Source: Caldimonas brevitalea
Lineage (GTDB): Bacteria; Pseudomonadota; Gammaproteobacteria; Burkholderiales; Burkholderiaceae_C
Length of the DNA: 64,000 bases
Direction of reading: 5' to 3'
NCBI RefSeq assembly: GCF_001017435.1
Contig: NZ_CP011371.1
Coordinates: forward strand, 3,410,001 to 3,474,000
Notes under the pieces: generated by a model
The model's input: the letters and a program-made list of their open reading frames with translations, nothing else
The model's database searches: none
What the model was told of the DNA's origin: nothing
Shown: positions 1 to 8,272 of the stretch, one piece after another
Layout of the letters: each line of letters opens with the position of its first letter
Position numbering within the stretch: position 1 is the first letter of the stretch
Program-made: the position numbers and the translations under genes

Positions 1-1
1 G

Positions 2-547
2 CAGGCCTCGCTGGACCGCATCTGGCGTGCGCCGGAGGCCGACGCAACGGCGGGCCTCTGGGGTTTTTTGCGCTCGCGTGTGCTGTCGTTCGGCGTGATC
101 CTGGGCATCGGCTTCCTGCTGCTGGTCTCGCTCATCATCAGCGCCGCGCTGGCCGCGCTCGGGAACTGGTGGGGCCCGATGATGGGGGCCTGGGAGGTGG
201 TGGCCACGGCGCTGAACTTCGCCTTCAGCTTTGCCATCATCACGACCGGCTTCGCGATGATCTACAAGCTGATGCCGCGGGTGCACATCCGCTGGCATGA
301 CGTCTGGATCGGCGCCGCGGTGACCGCGCTGCTGTTCACCGTCGGCAAGACGCTGATCGGGCTCTACATCGGCAAGAGCGGCGTCGCTTCGGGTTTCGGC
401 GCGGCCGCCTCGCTGGTGGTGCTGCTGGTGTGGGTGTACTACTCGGCGCAGATCTTTTTGCTGGGCGCCGAGTTCACCTCGGCCTACGCCCACACCTACG
501 GCTCGCTCAAGAACGTGCCGCGGCGCGCACCAGGCGCAACTGCGTGA
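2..547 (+). CDS. YihY/BrkB-family inner-membrane protein (5' end missing)
   Basis: The reading frame is already open at base 2, so the gene begins outside the window and about 180 C-terminal residues are present. They contain several hydrophobic helices (around bases 110-170, 180-260, 300-380 and 410-460) in the spacing usual for the BrkB/YihY family (old label ribonuclease BN), including the stretch VVLLVWVYYSAQIFLLGAEF that is characteristic of the last two helices. The molecular role of the family is not firmly known; it is an integral inner-membrane protein. Its last 41 bases overlap, tail to tail, the end of the metallophosphoesterase gene on the other strand. The family call is good; the function is open. 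Confidence 0.85.
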   Translation, partial: QASLDRIWRAPEADATAGLWGFLRSRVLSFGVILGIGFLLLVSLIISAALAALGNWWGPMMGAWEVVATALNFAFSFAIITTGFAMIYKLMPRVHIRWHDVWIGAAVTALLFTVGKTLIGLYIGKSGVASGFGAAASLVVLLVWVYYSAQIFLLGAEFTSAYAHTYGSLKNVPRRAPGATA

Positions 548-1655
548 TCTCCGACGGCGCGCCCAGTCGCTTGGGCGGGCCCCAATAGCCGGTGCCGCGG
601 CTGATGTAGACCCACAGCCCGTCATGGCGCTTCAGGCCCTCGGTGTAGGGCTGCTGCAGCGGCACGAACCACTTCCACGGCAAGAACTGCCCGCCATGGG
701 TGTGGCCGGACAGCTGCAGGTGAAAGCCAGCGCGTGCCGCGGCAGGGGCGCTGCGTGGCTGGTGTGCCAGCAACAGCTTCACGTCGACATCGTCGGGCGC
801 ACCGCGCAGGGCCAGCGCAGGGTCGCTGCGATGCGAGCGGTCGAATTGGTGCGCGGTGTAGTCGGGCACGCCCGCCAGCAGCAGACGCGCCTTGCCACGC
901 GCGATCACGACGTGCTCGTTCATCAGCACCCGCAGTCCCAGCCGGTTCAGCTCGGCAATCCAGGCGTGCCCGCCGGAGTAGTACTCATGGTTGCCGGTCA
1001 CCGCGTAGACGCCGCAGCGCGCTTGCAACTGCGCGAGCGGCGCGATGTGCTCGGCCAGTTCGGCCACGCTGCCGTCGACACTGTCGCCGGTCACCGCCAC
1101 CACATCGGCCTGCAAGCGGTTGACGGCCTGCACGACACGCGTGACGAACGGCCGGCGGATGGTGGGGCCGACGTGCAGGTCACTGATCTGCACCACGGTG
1201 AAGCCGTGCAACTCGTCGGGCAGGCCTGCGATCGGCACGTCGACCTGGCGCACCGGCGGCACCCGCCGCGCGATGAACAAGCCCAGCCCGCTGGCCGCCA
1301 GCGCCAGCACGGGCACGGCGACGGCCGACGCAAGGCGCAGCCGATCGTCCAGCGCCCTGCCCAGGCCCAGCACCTCGCCCAGCCACGCCACACCCAGCCC
1401 CAGGTCGCGCAGCAGCGTCAGCACCAGCAGGCTCGAAAAATAGCCGATCGCCGACAGCCCGATCCAGGCCCACCAGCCCTGCGTCGGACGGGGCCCGAAC
1501 ACATGGCTGAGACCGGAATACACCAGCGCGAAGACCAGCAACACGAAGGCCACCGCCGGCGCCCATCCGGCTGGGGGCAAGGCCGCCACGAGGCGGGCGC
1601 CGATGTAGCCGTGCAACAGCACGAGCAGCCCGAGGGCCAGGGGAGGATAGGTCAT
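507..1655 (-). CDS. membrane-anchored metallophosphoesterase
   Basis: A 382-residue protein with about four hydrophobic segments in the first 140 residues, then a calcineurin-type metallophosphoesterase domain. All the metal-site motifs are visible: SDLHVG (DxH), TGDSVD (GD), TGNHEYY (GNHE), LLLAHQP and SGHTHGGQF (GHTH). This layout matches the YkuE/YaeI group, which acts on phosphoesters outside the cytoplasm; YaeI-like members have been linked to lipid substrates, but the substrate here is unknown. The ATG at 1655 gives MTYPPLALGLL, directly entering the first membrane helix. An in-frame TTG at 1742 would add 29 Pro/Arg-rich residues and overlap the upstream gene, so I prefer 1655. It follows the YyaL-type gene by 76 bases on the same strand. 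Confidence 0.87.
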   Translation of the reverse strand: MTYPPLALGLLVLLHGYIGARLVAALPPAGWAPAVAFVLLVFALVYSGLSHVFGPRPTQGWWAWIGLSAIGYFSSLLVLTLLRDLGLGVAWLGEVLGLGRALDDRLRLASAVAVPVLALAASGLGLFIARRVPPVRQVDVPIAGLPDELHGFTVVQISDLHVGPTIRRPFVTRVVQAVNRLQADVVAVTGDSVDGSVAELAEHIAPLAQLQARCGVYAVTGNHEYYSGGHAWIAELNRLGLRVLMNEHVVIARGKARLLLAGVPDYTAHQFDRSHRSDPALALRGAPDDVDVKLLLAHQPRSAPAAARAGFHLQLSGHTHGGQFLPWKWFVPLQQPYTEGLKRHDGLWVYISRGTGYWGPPKRLGAPSEITQLRLVRAAARS

Positions 1656-1731
1656 GCCCGATTGTCGCGGCTGCTGCCGGGCACGTGCAGGCCGGGCGGG
1701 CGGCGCTGTCGCTGGGACGCGAGGCGGCGCC

Positions 1732-3804
1732 TCAAGGGCCAACGCCGTCGAGCAGCTGGCACAGGGCGTCCGGCTGGTCCACCGCCGGCAAGCACTGCGT
1801 GCCGCGGCACAGCCAAGCGTGCGGCCGTGCGCCGACGGGCTTGTGCAGTGATGACGGCAGGCCCTGTGTGTCCTCGGGCAGTTGCACCACGATCAGGTCG
1901 GGACGGTAGCGGGCGTCGAGCGCGCGGGTCCAGTCGGCGAGCGATGCAGCAGGCCCGCTGAGCACCACCACGCTGGGCGGGTGCGCATGCTCGTCGAGCG
2001 CCTCGGCCAGCGTCGCGAACCCGTGCGGCAGCTGGATCATTTCGGTCGCGAACCAGGTCATCGTGCGCCCGGCCGCCGCGAGGTAGCGAGGTTCGCCCAG
2101 CAAATGGCCCAGACGCTGCAGCTGCCGGGCGGCCATGCCATTGCCCGAGGGCAAGGCGCCGTCGTGTCCGGTCTTGGGCCGCACCAGCAGCCGCTCGTGA
2201 TCGTGGCTGGTGAAGTAGAAGCCACCGTCGCGGGTGTCCTCGAAGCGGGCCAGCATCGCGTCGGCCACGGCGAGCGCGAACTGAAGGTCGTCGTGGCGCA
2301 CCGGGCCATCGCTTTGCATCAGTTCGAGCACCGCGGCCAGCAGGAAGGTATGGTCGTCGAGATACGCGTTCAGGTGCGAGCGGCCGTCCTTGCTGGTCGC
2401 CAGCAGGCGGCCGTCTTGCCACAGCGCGCGACGTACGAACTCGAGGGCGCGCCGGGCCGAGGCGATCCAGTCGGGCCGCCCGAAGACACGCCCGGCGAAG
2501 GCCATGGCGTCGATCGTCAGGGCGTTCCAGCTGGTCAACACCTTGTCGTCGCGGCCCGGGCGCGGGCGCCGCTCGCGCTCCGACAGCAGGCGCCGGCGCG
2601 CCCCCGCCACGTCGGCCTCGACCTGCTCCAACGAGGCACCGGCGCGCTCGACGACCTCCTCCAGCGGCAAGGCCAGGCGCAAATGCCATGCGTGCTGTTC
2701 GAAATTAGGCAAGGTGTCCAGACCGTAACGGGCGGCGAAGGCGGCGTATTCGGCCGGCGCCAGCAGCGGCTTGACCTGCTCGGGACGCCACAGGTAGTAG
2801 CGGCCCTCCTCGCCCTCGGAATCGGCATCCATGCTAGAGAAGTAGCCGCCGTCGGGGCCTTGCATCTCGCGCATCAGCCAGGCGGCGGTTTCCTCGCAGA
2901 CCTGCCGGAACAAGGCCGAGCCGGTGAGCTGCCAACCCTGCGCGTACAGCCGCAACAACGGCCCGTTGTCGTACAGCATCTTCTCGAAGTGCGGGATTTG
3001 CCACTGCACGTCGGTGCTGTAGCGGAAGAAGCCGCCGCCGAGATGGTCGAACAAGCCGCCTTCGGCCATGCGGCGCAGCGTGAACAGCACCGCATCGCGC
3101 GCCTGGCGGTCGTTGCTGCGCCAGGCCTGCCGCAGCAAGGCCGACAGGCTCGACGACTGCGGGAACTTGGGCGCGTCGCCAAAGCCGCCATGCGCCGCGT
3201 CGAAGCCCGCCATCATCGCCTCGCGCAGGGCCGCCGGCCCTTCCGCGGCGGCACGCTCGAGTCGATCGCGCAGCGGCGCTGCGTCTTCCTCCGGGGTGGG
3301 CAGCGTGTCGCTCAGGTAGCGCACCAGCTCCTGACCCTGCGCCTCGAGCTGCTCGCGTTGCGTCTGCCAGGCCTGTGCCACCCGCTTCAGCAGGTCATCG
3401 AAGCCCGGCAAGCGATAACGGGAGCGCTTGGGAAAATAGGTGCCGCCGAAGAAGGGCTGTGCCTCGGGCGTCAGGAACATCGTCAGCGGCCAGCCGCCCG
3501 CACGCCGGGTGATCAGCTGGTGGGCCGATTGGTAGATCTGGTCGAGGTCCGGGCGCTCCTCCCGGTCGACCTTGATGTTCACGAAGCCGCGGTTCATCAA
3601 GGCCGCCGTGCCCTCGTCCTCGAAACATTCATGCGCCATCACATGGCACCAATGGCAGGCCGAGTAGCCGATCGACAGCAGGATGGGCCGCCCGGTCTCG
3701 CGGGCCAGCGCCAGTGCCTCGTCGCCCCACGGATACCACTCGACCGGGTTTTCGGCGTGTTGCTGCAGGTAGGGGCTGGTTTCCTGCGCCAGGCGGTTGG
3801 GCAT
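1732..3804 (-). CDS. YyaL-type thioredoxin-domain protein (DUF255, SPATA20 family)
   Basis: A 690-residue protein. The N-terminus has the DUF255 thioredoxin-like fold with the diagnostic block SIGYSACHWCHVMAHECF and KVDREERPDLD; the rest resembles the alpha/alpha-barrel seen in N-acylglucosamine epimerase-like enzymes (for example LTSWNALTIDAMAFAG). Length is normal for the family. The CxxC motif (CHWC) is intact. Biochemical role is not established; the family occurs from bacteria to man and is predicted cytosolic here because no signal peptide is visible. The start MPNRLAQETSPYLQQHA is the family's typical N-terminus; the open frame upstream to 3909 is Arg/Pro-rich and not conserved-looking. 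Confidence 0.9.
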   Translation of the reverse strand: MPNRLAQETSPYLQQHAENPVEWYPWGDEALALARETGRPILLSIGYSACHWCHVMAHECFEDEGTAALMNRGFVNIKVDREERPDLDQIYQSAHQLITRRAGGWPLTMFLTPEAQPFFGGTYFPKRSRYRLPGFDDLLKRVAQAWQTQREQLEAQGQELVRYLSDTLPTPEEDAAPLRDRLERAAAEGPAALREAMMAGFDAAHGGFGDAPKFPQSSSLSALLRQAWRSNDRQARDAVLFTLRRMAEGGLFDHLGGGFFRYSTDVQWQIPHFEKMLYDNGPLLRLYAQGWQLTGSALFRQVCEETAAWLMREMQGPDGGYFSSMDADSEGEEGRYYLWRPEQVKPLLAPAEYAAFAARYGLDTLPNFEQHAWHLRLALPLEEVVERAGASLEQVEADVAGARRRLLSERERRPRPGRDDKVLTSWNALTIDAMAFAGRVFGRPDWIASARRALEFVRRALWQDGRLLATSKDGRSHLNAYLDDHTFLLAAVLELMQSDGPVRHDDLQFALAVADAMLARFEDTRDGGFYFTSHDHERLLVRPKTGHDGALPSGNGMAARQLQRLGHLLGEPRYLAAAGRTMTWFATEMIQLPHGFATLAEALDEHAHPPSVVVLSGPAASLADWTRALDARYRPDLIVVQLPEDTQGLPSSLHKPVGARPHAWLCRGTQCLPAVDQPDALCQLLDGVGP

Positions 3805-4045
3805 GGGCGTGTCTCCGATGGGCCGGGTTCGTCCCCATTGCCGGCAACCGCCGGGCCTGCTCCCTGGGCGGAACAGGGCGCCGCGCGCCGGTCGGGGGCG
3901 GGGGGCCACGCGGCCGTAAAAGCGCTCTGCAGCGCCCGGCCACCACCTGCCCTATATTCGCACCTCGCCATTGGGTGGCGGACCCGTGCCGGGCGGCCTT
4001 GCGCCCGCGTGTACAGGACAGTGATGACCGTTGTGGGAGTTGTAG

Positions 4046-4492
4046 ATGGGTGAAGCAAAACGCAGGAACGCGATGGCCAAACAGGTGGCGGACGACCTGC
4101 GCCGCCGCCTCGATGCGGGCGAGTTCGGCTCGCCCGGTAAGGCCGAGCACTACTGCCTCGTGCTGGACAAATCGTCACGCGGGCGCGACCTGCTCGCGAC
4201 GCTGCGGACGCTGAGCGCGTTCGCGGGCCTGGAACCCTTGATCGAGGCGGAGGCCTTCCGGGTCTGGGAGGCGTCGAAGCTGTTCCGTTTCGTCGTGCTG
4301 TGCGCCGGCGAGGGCAAGCCCGACCAGCGCAGCTTGCTGGCCGCCGACCTCGGGCGGCTGCTGGGCGACACGCTGCCGAAGGCGCTGCGCCGCCTGCCCC
4401 CCGGCACGCCCCCTTCGGCCGTGCTGTTGGGTGTGGCCGAGGAAGACCTGCGCGCGATCGAACGGGGCGTCGCCGAAGCGCGTCCGTCCTGA
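4046..4492 (+). CDS. hypothetical protein, 148 aa
   Basis: A 148-residue soluble protein beginning MGEAKRRNAMAKQ, with GGGAG about eight bases upstream as ribosome-binding site. The basic MGEAKRR start is seen in many short proteobacterial proteins of unknown role. The remainder is alternating helix and strand in appearance without signal peptide, membrane segment or metal motif. It converges on the esterase gene, leaving only 11 bases between the stops. I do not recognise the family. Codon use is typical of the window, so it is probably a real gene. Confidence 0.7.
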   Translation: MGEAKRRNAMAKQVADDLRRRLDAGEFGSPGKAEHYCLVLDKSSRGRDLLATLRTLSAFAGLEPLIEAEAFRVWEASKLFRFVVLCAGEGKPDQRSLLAADLGRLLGDTLPKALRRLPPGTPPSAVLLGVAEEDLRAIERGVAEARPS

Positions 4493-4503
4493 ACGAGCTT
4501 CGG

Positions 4504-5652
4504 TCAGGGCCGCGGGTGTTCCGCGAAAAAGCGCCACATTTCGCGTGACGCATCGGGCCCGTGGGCCTCGGTACAGCTCGCGTGCGGGTGCCCCCCGGCC
4601 CAGGCGTGGCCTGCGCCGTGCACCACCCACTGTTCGGCGAACACGTGCTGCCGGTCGGCTTCGAGATAGCAAAACCGCGTGTAGCGGCGTCCGCCCACCG
4701 TCCCGGACTGCTCCAGGCGGGCCCCGGGTCGCGCACCGCCCTTGCCGAGCGCCGAGGCGATGATGCCGTCGGCATTGCGCGGGTGCACCATCGGGTCGCG
4801 GTCGCCATGGAAGACGATGGTGGGCACCGCGGTGGACGGCGGCATGAAGCCTGTCGGCGGCAGCACAGGGTGCCAGGCCGGGCGGGGGCCTTCACGCATC
4901 GCCGCCAGCCCGGACGCGATGTCGAAGGCCGAGCCGGGTGGCAGGCCGGAATGGACGCCGACAGCGGCATACAACTCGGGATAGGCGTGTGCGACGATGG
5001 CGGCCATCGAGCCACCCGCCGACAGGCCGGCAATGTAGACGCGCCGCCGGTCGATGCGGTAGCGGTTCATCGTTTCGGCCGTCATCGCCGCCAGCAGGGC
5101 CGGTTCGCCGCGGCCCCTTTGTTGATGGTTGTGCTTGAACCAGTTCCAGCAGCGCGACTGGTTGGCGTTTTTGGTCTGCGCCGGGTACAGCACGTAGAAG
5201 CCGTGCTCGCGCGCGACCTCGTTCATCCGCGTGCCGGCGGCGAAATCGTCCGGGTCTTGCACGCAGCCGTGCAGCATCACGACCAGCGGCAGCGGCGCCT
5301 CGGCAGCCCCCGGGGGGATGTAGAGGCGGTACTCGCGGCTGCCACTCACCTGCGTGTAGTGGCCGCTCCTGAATTCACCCGGGCCCCGTCGCACCGGCAC
5401 GTGGGCAGGACGTGTGCGGGTGCGACGGGCGCGCAGCGAGGGGGCCGGCTCGATCACCCTCGCCTCGACGTCCAGCACCAGCGGCTGTGGGGACGCGACG
5501 ACCTCTTCCAGAGGCGGCGGCGCGCTCGGCGGGGCAGGCCGGGCTGACGCCGTGGAGCTGAAGCTGCGCTGCATCACGGCGGCGGCGTCGAACAGGCTGG
5601 CGGCCTGCGCCAGCGTCGCTTGACGCATCAAGTCTTGCCAGTTGGGCTTCAT
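4504..5652 (-). CDS. PHB-depolymerase-type serine esterase (alpha/beta hydrolase)
   Basis: A 382-residue alpha/beta hydrolase of the esterase-PHB family (carbohydrate esterase 1-like). Visible motifs are the oxyanion-hole block VVMLHGCVQDPDDFAAGTR, the nucleophile elbow GLSAGGSMAA, the acid in FHGDRDPMVHP and the histidine in HGAGHAWAGG. No signal peptide is seen; the first 90 residues are a helical then Pro-rich lead-in, as in intracellular or short-chain PHB depolymerase-like esterases of polyhydroxyalkanoate-accumulating betaproteobacteria. The start MKPNWQDLMRQATLAQAAS was chosen over an Arg-rich upstream extension. The substrate could be PHB, another polyester or an esterified sugar; the sequence does not decide it. 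Confidence 0.87.
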   Translation of the reverse strand: MKPNWQDLMRQATLAQAASLFDAAAVMQRSFSSTASARPAPPSAPPPLEEVVASPQPLVLDVEARVIEPAPSLRARRTRTRPAHVPVRRGPGEFRSGHYTQVSGSREYRLYIPPGAAEAPLPLVVMLHGCVQDPDDFAAGTRMNEVAREHGFYVLYPAQTKNANQSRCWNWFKHNHQQRGRGEPALLAAMTAETMNRYRIDRRRVYIAGLSAGGSMAAIVAHAYPELYAAVGVHSGLPPGSAFDIASGLAAMREGPRPAWHPVLPPTGFMPPSTAVPTIVFHGDRDPMVHPRNADGIIASALGKGGARPGARLEQSGTVGGRRYTRFCYLEADRQHVFAEQWVVHGAGHAWAGGHPHASCTEAHGPDASREMWRFFAEHPRP

Positions 5653-5922
5653 GCATGGCTTCCGTTCAGTCAAAACGGACGCGCCGGCGCGCCGCGTCCG
5701 TCGTAGCCGAGCGAGTTCGCTTCGCCACGGCACTCGCCGCGCCGTCGCCCGATACGCCACTTACAACGACAGCCGGCCTGCTGCCAGACGTGCCGACGCC
5801 AGCCCTTCTCCATCCACCCGGATGGTGCTCGAAGAACCCGGCGGCAGCGCGGTGGCTCGTCGAGTTCTTGGCATACGGCTTGCCCGTTTTGGGTATTCCA
5901 CCACTTTGGAAAGGACCTCGCC

Positions 5923-6168
5923 ATGAACCACGACGACGCATCGGCCGACAACCAGTTGCAAGAGATTTACCGCCAGTTGAAGCGGGGCCTCGGCCATGAA
6001 CACGTGACCGACGACAACGTTTTCGGGCTGATCGAACTGGCGCAGCGCGACGGTCACCAGTTGCTCGAGCAGGAGCTGCGGGAGTGGCAGTCGCCGTGCG
6101 GCGGAGACGCCCGACCCAGCACCATCGCCCCCACCCCCGGCTTCAACCGCGAGAACGTGAAGCGCTAG
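5923..6168 (+). CDS. small hypothetical protein, 81 aa
   Basis: An acidic 81-residue protein starting MNHDDASADNQLQEIYRQL, preceded by the strong ribosome-binding site GGAAAGGA. It is helical and hydrophilic in its first 55 residues and has a Pro/Ser-rich tail. It is divergent from the esterase gene, with 270 bases between the two starts. No family recognised. The good ribosome-binding site is the main reason to call it. Confidence 0.6.
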   Translation: MNHDDASADNQLQEIYRQLKRGLGHEHVTDDNVFGLIELAQRDGHQLLEQELREWQSPCGGDARPSTIAPTPGFNRENVKR

Positions 6169-6519
6169 CGAACCGTCTCGACGCGGGGGCGGCGCGCCGG
6201 TAGCCCGGCAAGCCCCGCCCTTCGCCGCGCACATCCGATCGTCGAGCCGACGCCGGTCCCGGCAAATGCCGCGGCCGGGGGGACCTGCAGGCGACCTGGG
6301 GCCGACCGGCCCCCGGTCCGTCGGGCACCTGTACCGGCAAATGCCTCGCACAGCGTCCCCTTCTGACCAACACCACGTGCGCCGTCAATGGCGCAATACG
6401 GGCCGTCTGGCCGGCACCTTGCAGGCGGCCTTGGTCACTGTCTTCAGGGTTGAGCGAACAGGGCGCGGCCGCGACTGGCGGCCGACACCGTCGACACCGT
6501 GCGCAGCCTTGGCACGGGT
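6169..6519. other. 351-base gap without a convincing gene
   Basis: The reading frames here are Arg/Pro-rich shadows. The only structure I see is a 12-base direct repeat, CCGGCAAATGCC, at 6259-6270 and again at 6334-6345; its meaning is unknown and it may be chance. Confidence 0.4.
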
Positions 6520-6708
6520 TCAGTGCTTCGCGATGTCTTCCTCGTCGGGGTAGAGCAAGGCGTCGGCGTTGAGCACAGCTCGCCACAGGTGCGGCGGCAT
6601 CGCCCGGATCTGCTCGGGCGTCGGATGGTGCATCACGTAGCGCGTGATCTCGAGGTATTGCTCTTGCGTCAGCAGGCCCAGGCTGCGCATCTCGTCGAGT
6701 GTCTGCAT
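6520..6708 (-). CDS. small hypothetical protein, 62 aa
   Basis: A 62-residue protein starting MQTLDEMRSLGLLTQEQYLE, with AAGGG just upstream. It looks like a compact helical domain (GLLTQEQYLEI, then HPTPEQIRAMPPHLWR). Similar short proteins annotated as hypothetical are common in Burkholderiales. No catalytic or metal motif is visible. The longer in-frame start at 6780 is rejected because its extra residues are Arg/Gly/Pro-rich. Confidence 0.65.
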   Translation of the reverse strand: MQTLDEMRSLGLLTQEQYLEITRYVMHHPTPEQIRAMPPHLWRAVLNADALLYPDEEDIAKH

Positions 6709-6904
6709 GGCGGGCCCTTTCTCGACCGGACGTCCGGCCCGAGAACCATACCATGGGCGAGACCCGGTGTGCTGGGGCAAGCCGTGTGGCTCTGGCGCAG
6801 GACTGTGACGCTGCTCAACCCCTGTTTCCTTCCCGACACTTAGTGTCCTGTCTCAGAAATACGTGGCATTTCGATTCGGTCAGATGGTGATGATCGCGGG
6901 TGCG

Positions 6905-6944
6905 CCGGTCGGGGTCGATACCGGGTGGTATCGACCCCGACCGG
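6905..6944. repeat. internal 18-bp-arm hairpin of the MITE
   Basis: Perfect inverted repeat with arms 6905-6922 and 6927-6944 and loop GGGT. It resembles the second hairpin at 7015-7052 around the tip (GATACC...GGTATC), but the outer stem sequences differ. Confidence 0.85.
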
Positions 6945-7014
6945 CAAGCCTGCGAGGGCGCCATCTGGCCGAACCCCTGCGGGGCGGGCCGAAACGGGGC
7001 GATCGCCGCGTTGC

Positions 7015-7052
7015 GAAGCCGGGCAGATACCACCCGGTATCTGCCCGGCTTC
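7015..7052. repeat. internal 17-bp-arm hairpin of the MITE
   Basis: Perfect inverted repeat with arms 7015-7031 and 7036-7052 and loop ACCC, the complement of the loop in the first hairpin. No T-run follows on either strand, so it is not an obvious terminator. Confidence 0.85.
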
Positions 7053-7113
7053 TCGCCTTGCGCTCATCCCCGTTTCGGCCCGTCGAAATGCCACGTATTT
7101 CTGAGACAGGACA

Positions 7114-7728
7114 CTACCTGACGAAATACAACACCGTCACATAGTGGCAGCCGGTGCCCGCCAGCACGAACAAATGCCAGATGCCGTGTGCATGACGCCA
7201 AGCATCGCTCTTCGCATAGAACAACACGCCCGCCGTATAAAGCAGCCCGCCGCCGACGAGCCATGACAGGCCGAGTGCCGGCAAACGCTCGAGCAACGGT
7301 ATCGCCGCGACGGCACCGGCCCAACCCATCAGCATGTACAACGGCACCGACGGCAGCGTGTGCGGGCCTTTGCGCAACTCGTTGGCGATGCCGCCCACTG
7401 CGGTCAGCCACATGGCAGCGAACAAGGTCCATCCCCAGGGACCGCGCAGCGTCACCAGCGCGAAGGGCGTGTAGGTGCCCGCGATCAGCAGATAGATCGC
7501 GCAATGGTCGGCCTTGGCCAGCCACGCCTTCTTGTCGCCGCGCACGCTGTGGTAGAGCGTCGAGGCGGCATACAGCAGCACCATCGAGGCGGCGAACACG
7601 CTGAAGCTGGCCAGCTTCCAGACGTCGCCCTGATGCAGTGCGGTCTGCACCAACACGACCGATCCGCCCATGGCCAGGGCCAACCCGGCGAGGTGGGTCC
7701 AACTGTTGAAGCGTTCTCCGGGGTACAT
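7114..7728 (-). CDS. trhA: PAQR/hemolysin III-family membrane protein (TrhA type)
   Basis: A 204-residue protein with about seven membrane helices. Family signatures are FNSWTHLAGLA near the N-terminus, STLYHSVRG, DHCAIYLLIAGTYTPF and WRHAHGIWHLFVLAGTGCHY, including the conserved histidines of the PAQR fold. The family acts in the inner membrane; bacterial TrhA proteins affect membrane fluidity, and the haemolysin label is historical. The ATG at 7728 has GAGGAAG upstream and gives the normal family length; the frame open to 7875 would add 49 unlikely residues. The stop codon TAG (bases 7114-7116) lies within the terminal repeat of the adjacent MITE. Confidence 0.92.
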   Translation of the reverse strand: MYPGERFNSWTHLAGLALAMGGSVVLVQTALHQGDVWKLASFSVFAASMVLLYAASTLYHSVRGDKKAWLAKADHCAIYLLIAGTYTPFALVTLRGPWGWTLFAAMWLTAVGGIANELRKGPHTLPSVPLYMLMGWAGAVAAIPLLERLPALGLSWLVGGGLLYTAGVLFYAKSDAWRHAHGIWHLFVLAGTGCHYVTVLYFVR

Positions 7729-8272
7729 CTCGCAACTTCCTCTGTCAGGGGTCTCGAACGGCGGTGGCTGACCACGGGTCTTGCGTAACGGGTCTTGAAC
7801 GAGATCTTCCAATTGCTGCAAGACAAACCCGTGACGGGGCCGCTGCAGGTCATTGGATGCAAAGCTGCTTGCCACGTCGATCCCTCATAAGCAGGACCTG
7901 CGCCAAAACCAACTGCCAGAGGGCATGCAGCTGTGTCAGCGGCTTCCCCGACCCCCCTAAGCCTTGGGATGCAGGGCGCCGGTTTTGGTGTATCCCCTGC
8001 CTTTGGGTGGCTTGTCGCTGCACGGCTGGTGGTCTAACTTCGTGTGACAGTGGGACTGGAACAGCGAGGCACGATAGATGCATGTGCCGCCGCGACGTAT
8101 GAGGACGACGCAGCGGGCCAGTTCCCACCAAGGCAGCGACGTGGCTTGGAGCCGCGCGGCATGCCCGCCCAGCGCCTCCGATGCGCCGCGGCGACGCACT
8201 CGGTCCCCCGTTCAGCAGTCCGCCCACGGCGGCCGGGAAGCACGAGTGAGCAGGGACGGAAAGGAAATATCG
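7729..8272. other. intergenic region between divergent genes
   Basis: About 540 bases between the starts of the hemolysin III-family gene and the 180-residue hypothetical gene. Frames through it are not protein-like. I see no clear operator, hairpin or RNA gene, although promoters for both flanking genes should lie here. Confidence 0.5.

Larger units (their letters stand above)
6841..7116. mobile_element. MITE-like element with 34-bp perfect terminal inverted repeats
   Basis: A 276-bp segment bounded by perfect 34-base inverted repeats at 6841-6874 (begins TAGTGTCCTGTCTCAG) and 7083-7116 (its exact reverse complement). Both ends carry TA, as expected for TA target duplication by IS630/Tc1-mariner-type transposases, though the family is an inference. 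Inside lie two more near-perfect hairpins: 6905-6944 (18-bp arms, GGGT loop) and 7015-7052 (17-bp arms, ACCC loop), both carrying GATACC/GGTATC at their tips. A third inverted pair is 6986-6999 with 7068-7081. No transposase is encoded, so the element would be mobilised in trans. Its right end supplies the last bases of the hemolysin III-family gene. Confidence 0.85.

Noticed and set aside
1882..4053. 723-codon plus-strand open frame opposite the YyaL-type gene
   Set aside because: Composition is Gln/Arg/Val-rich shadow; the YyaL-type gene on the minus strand has intact family motifs.
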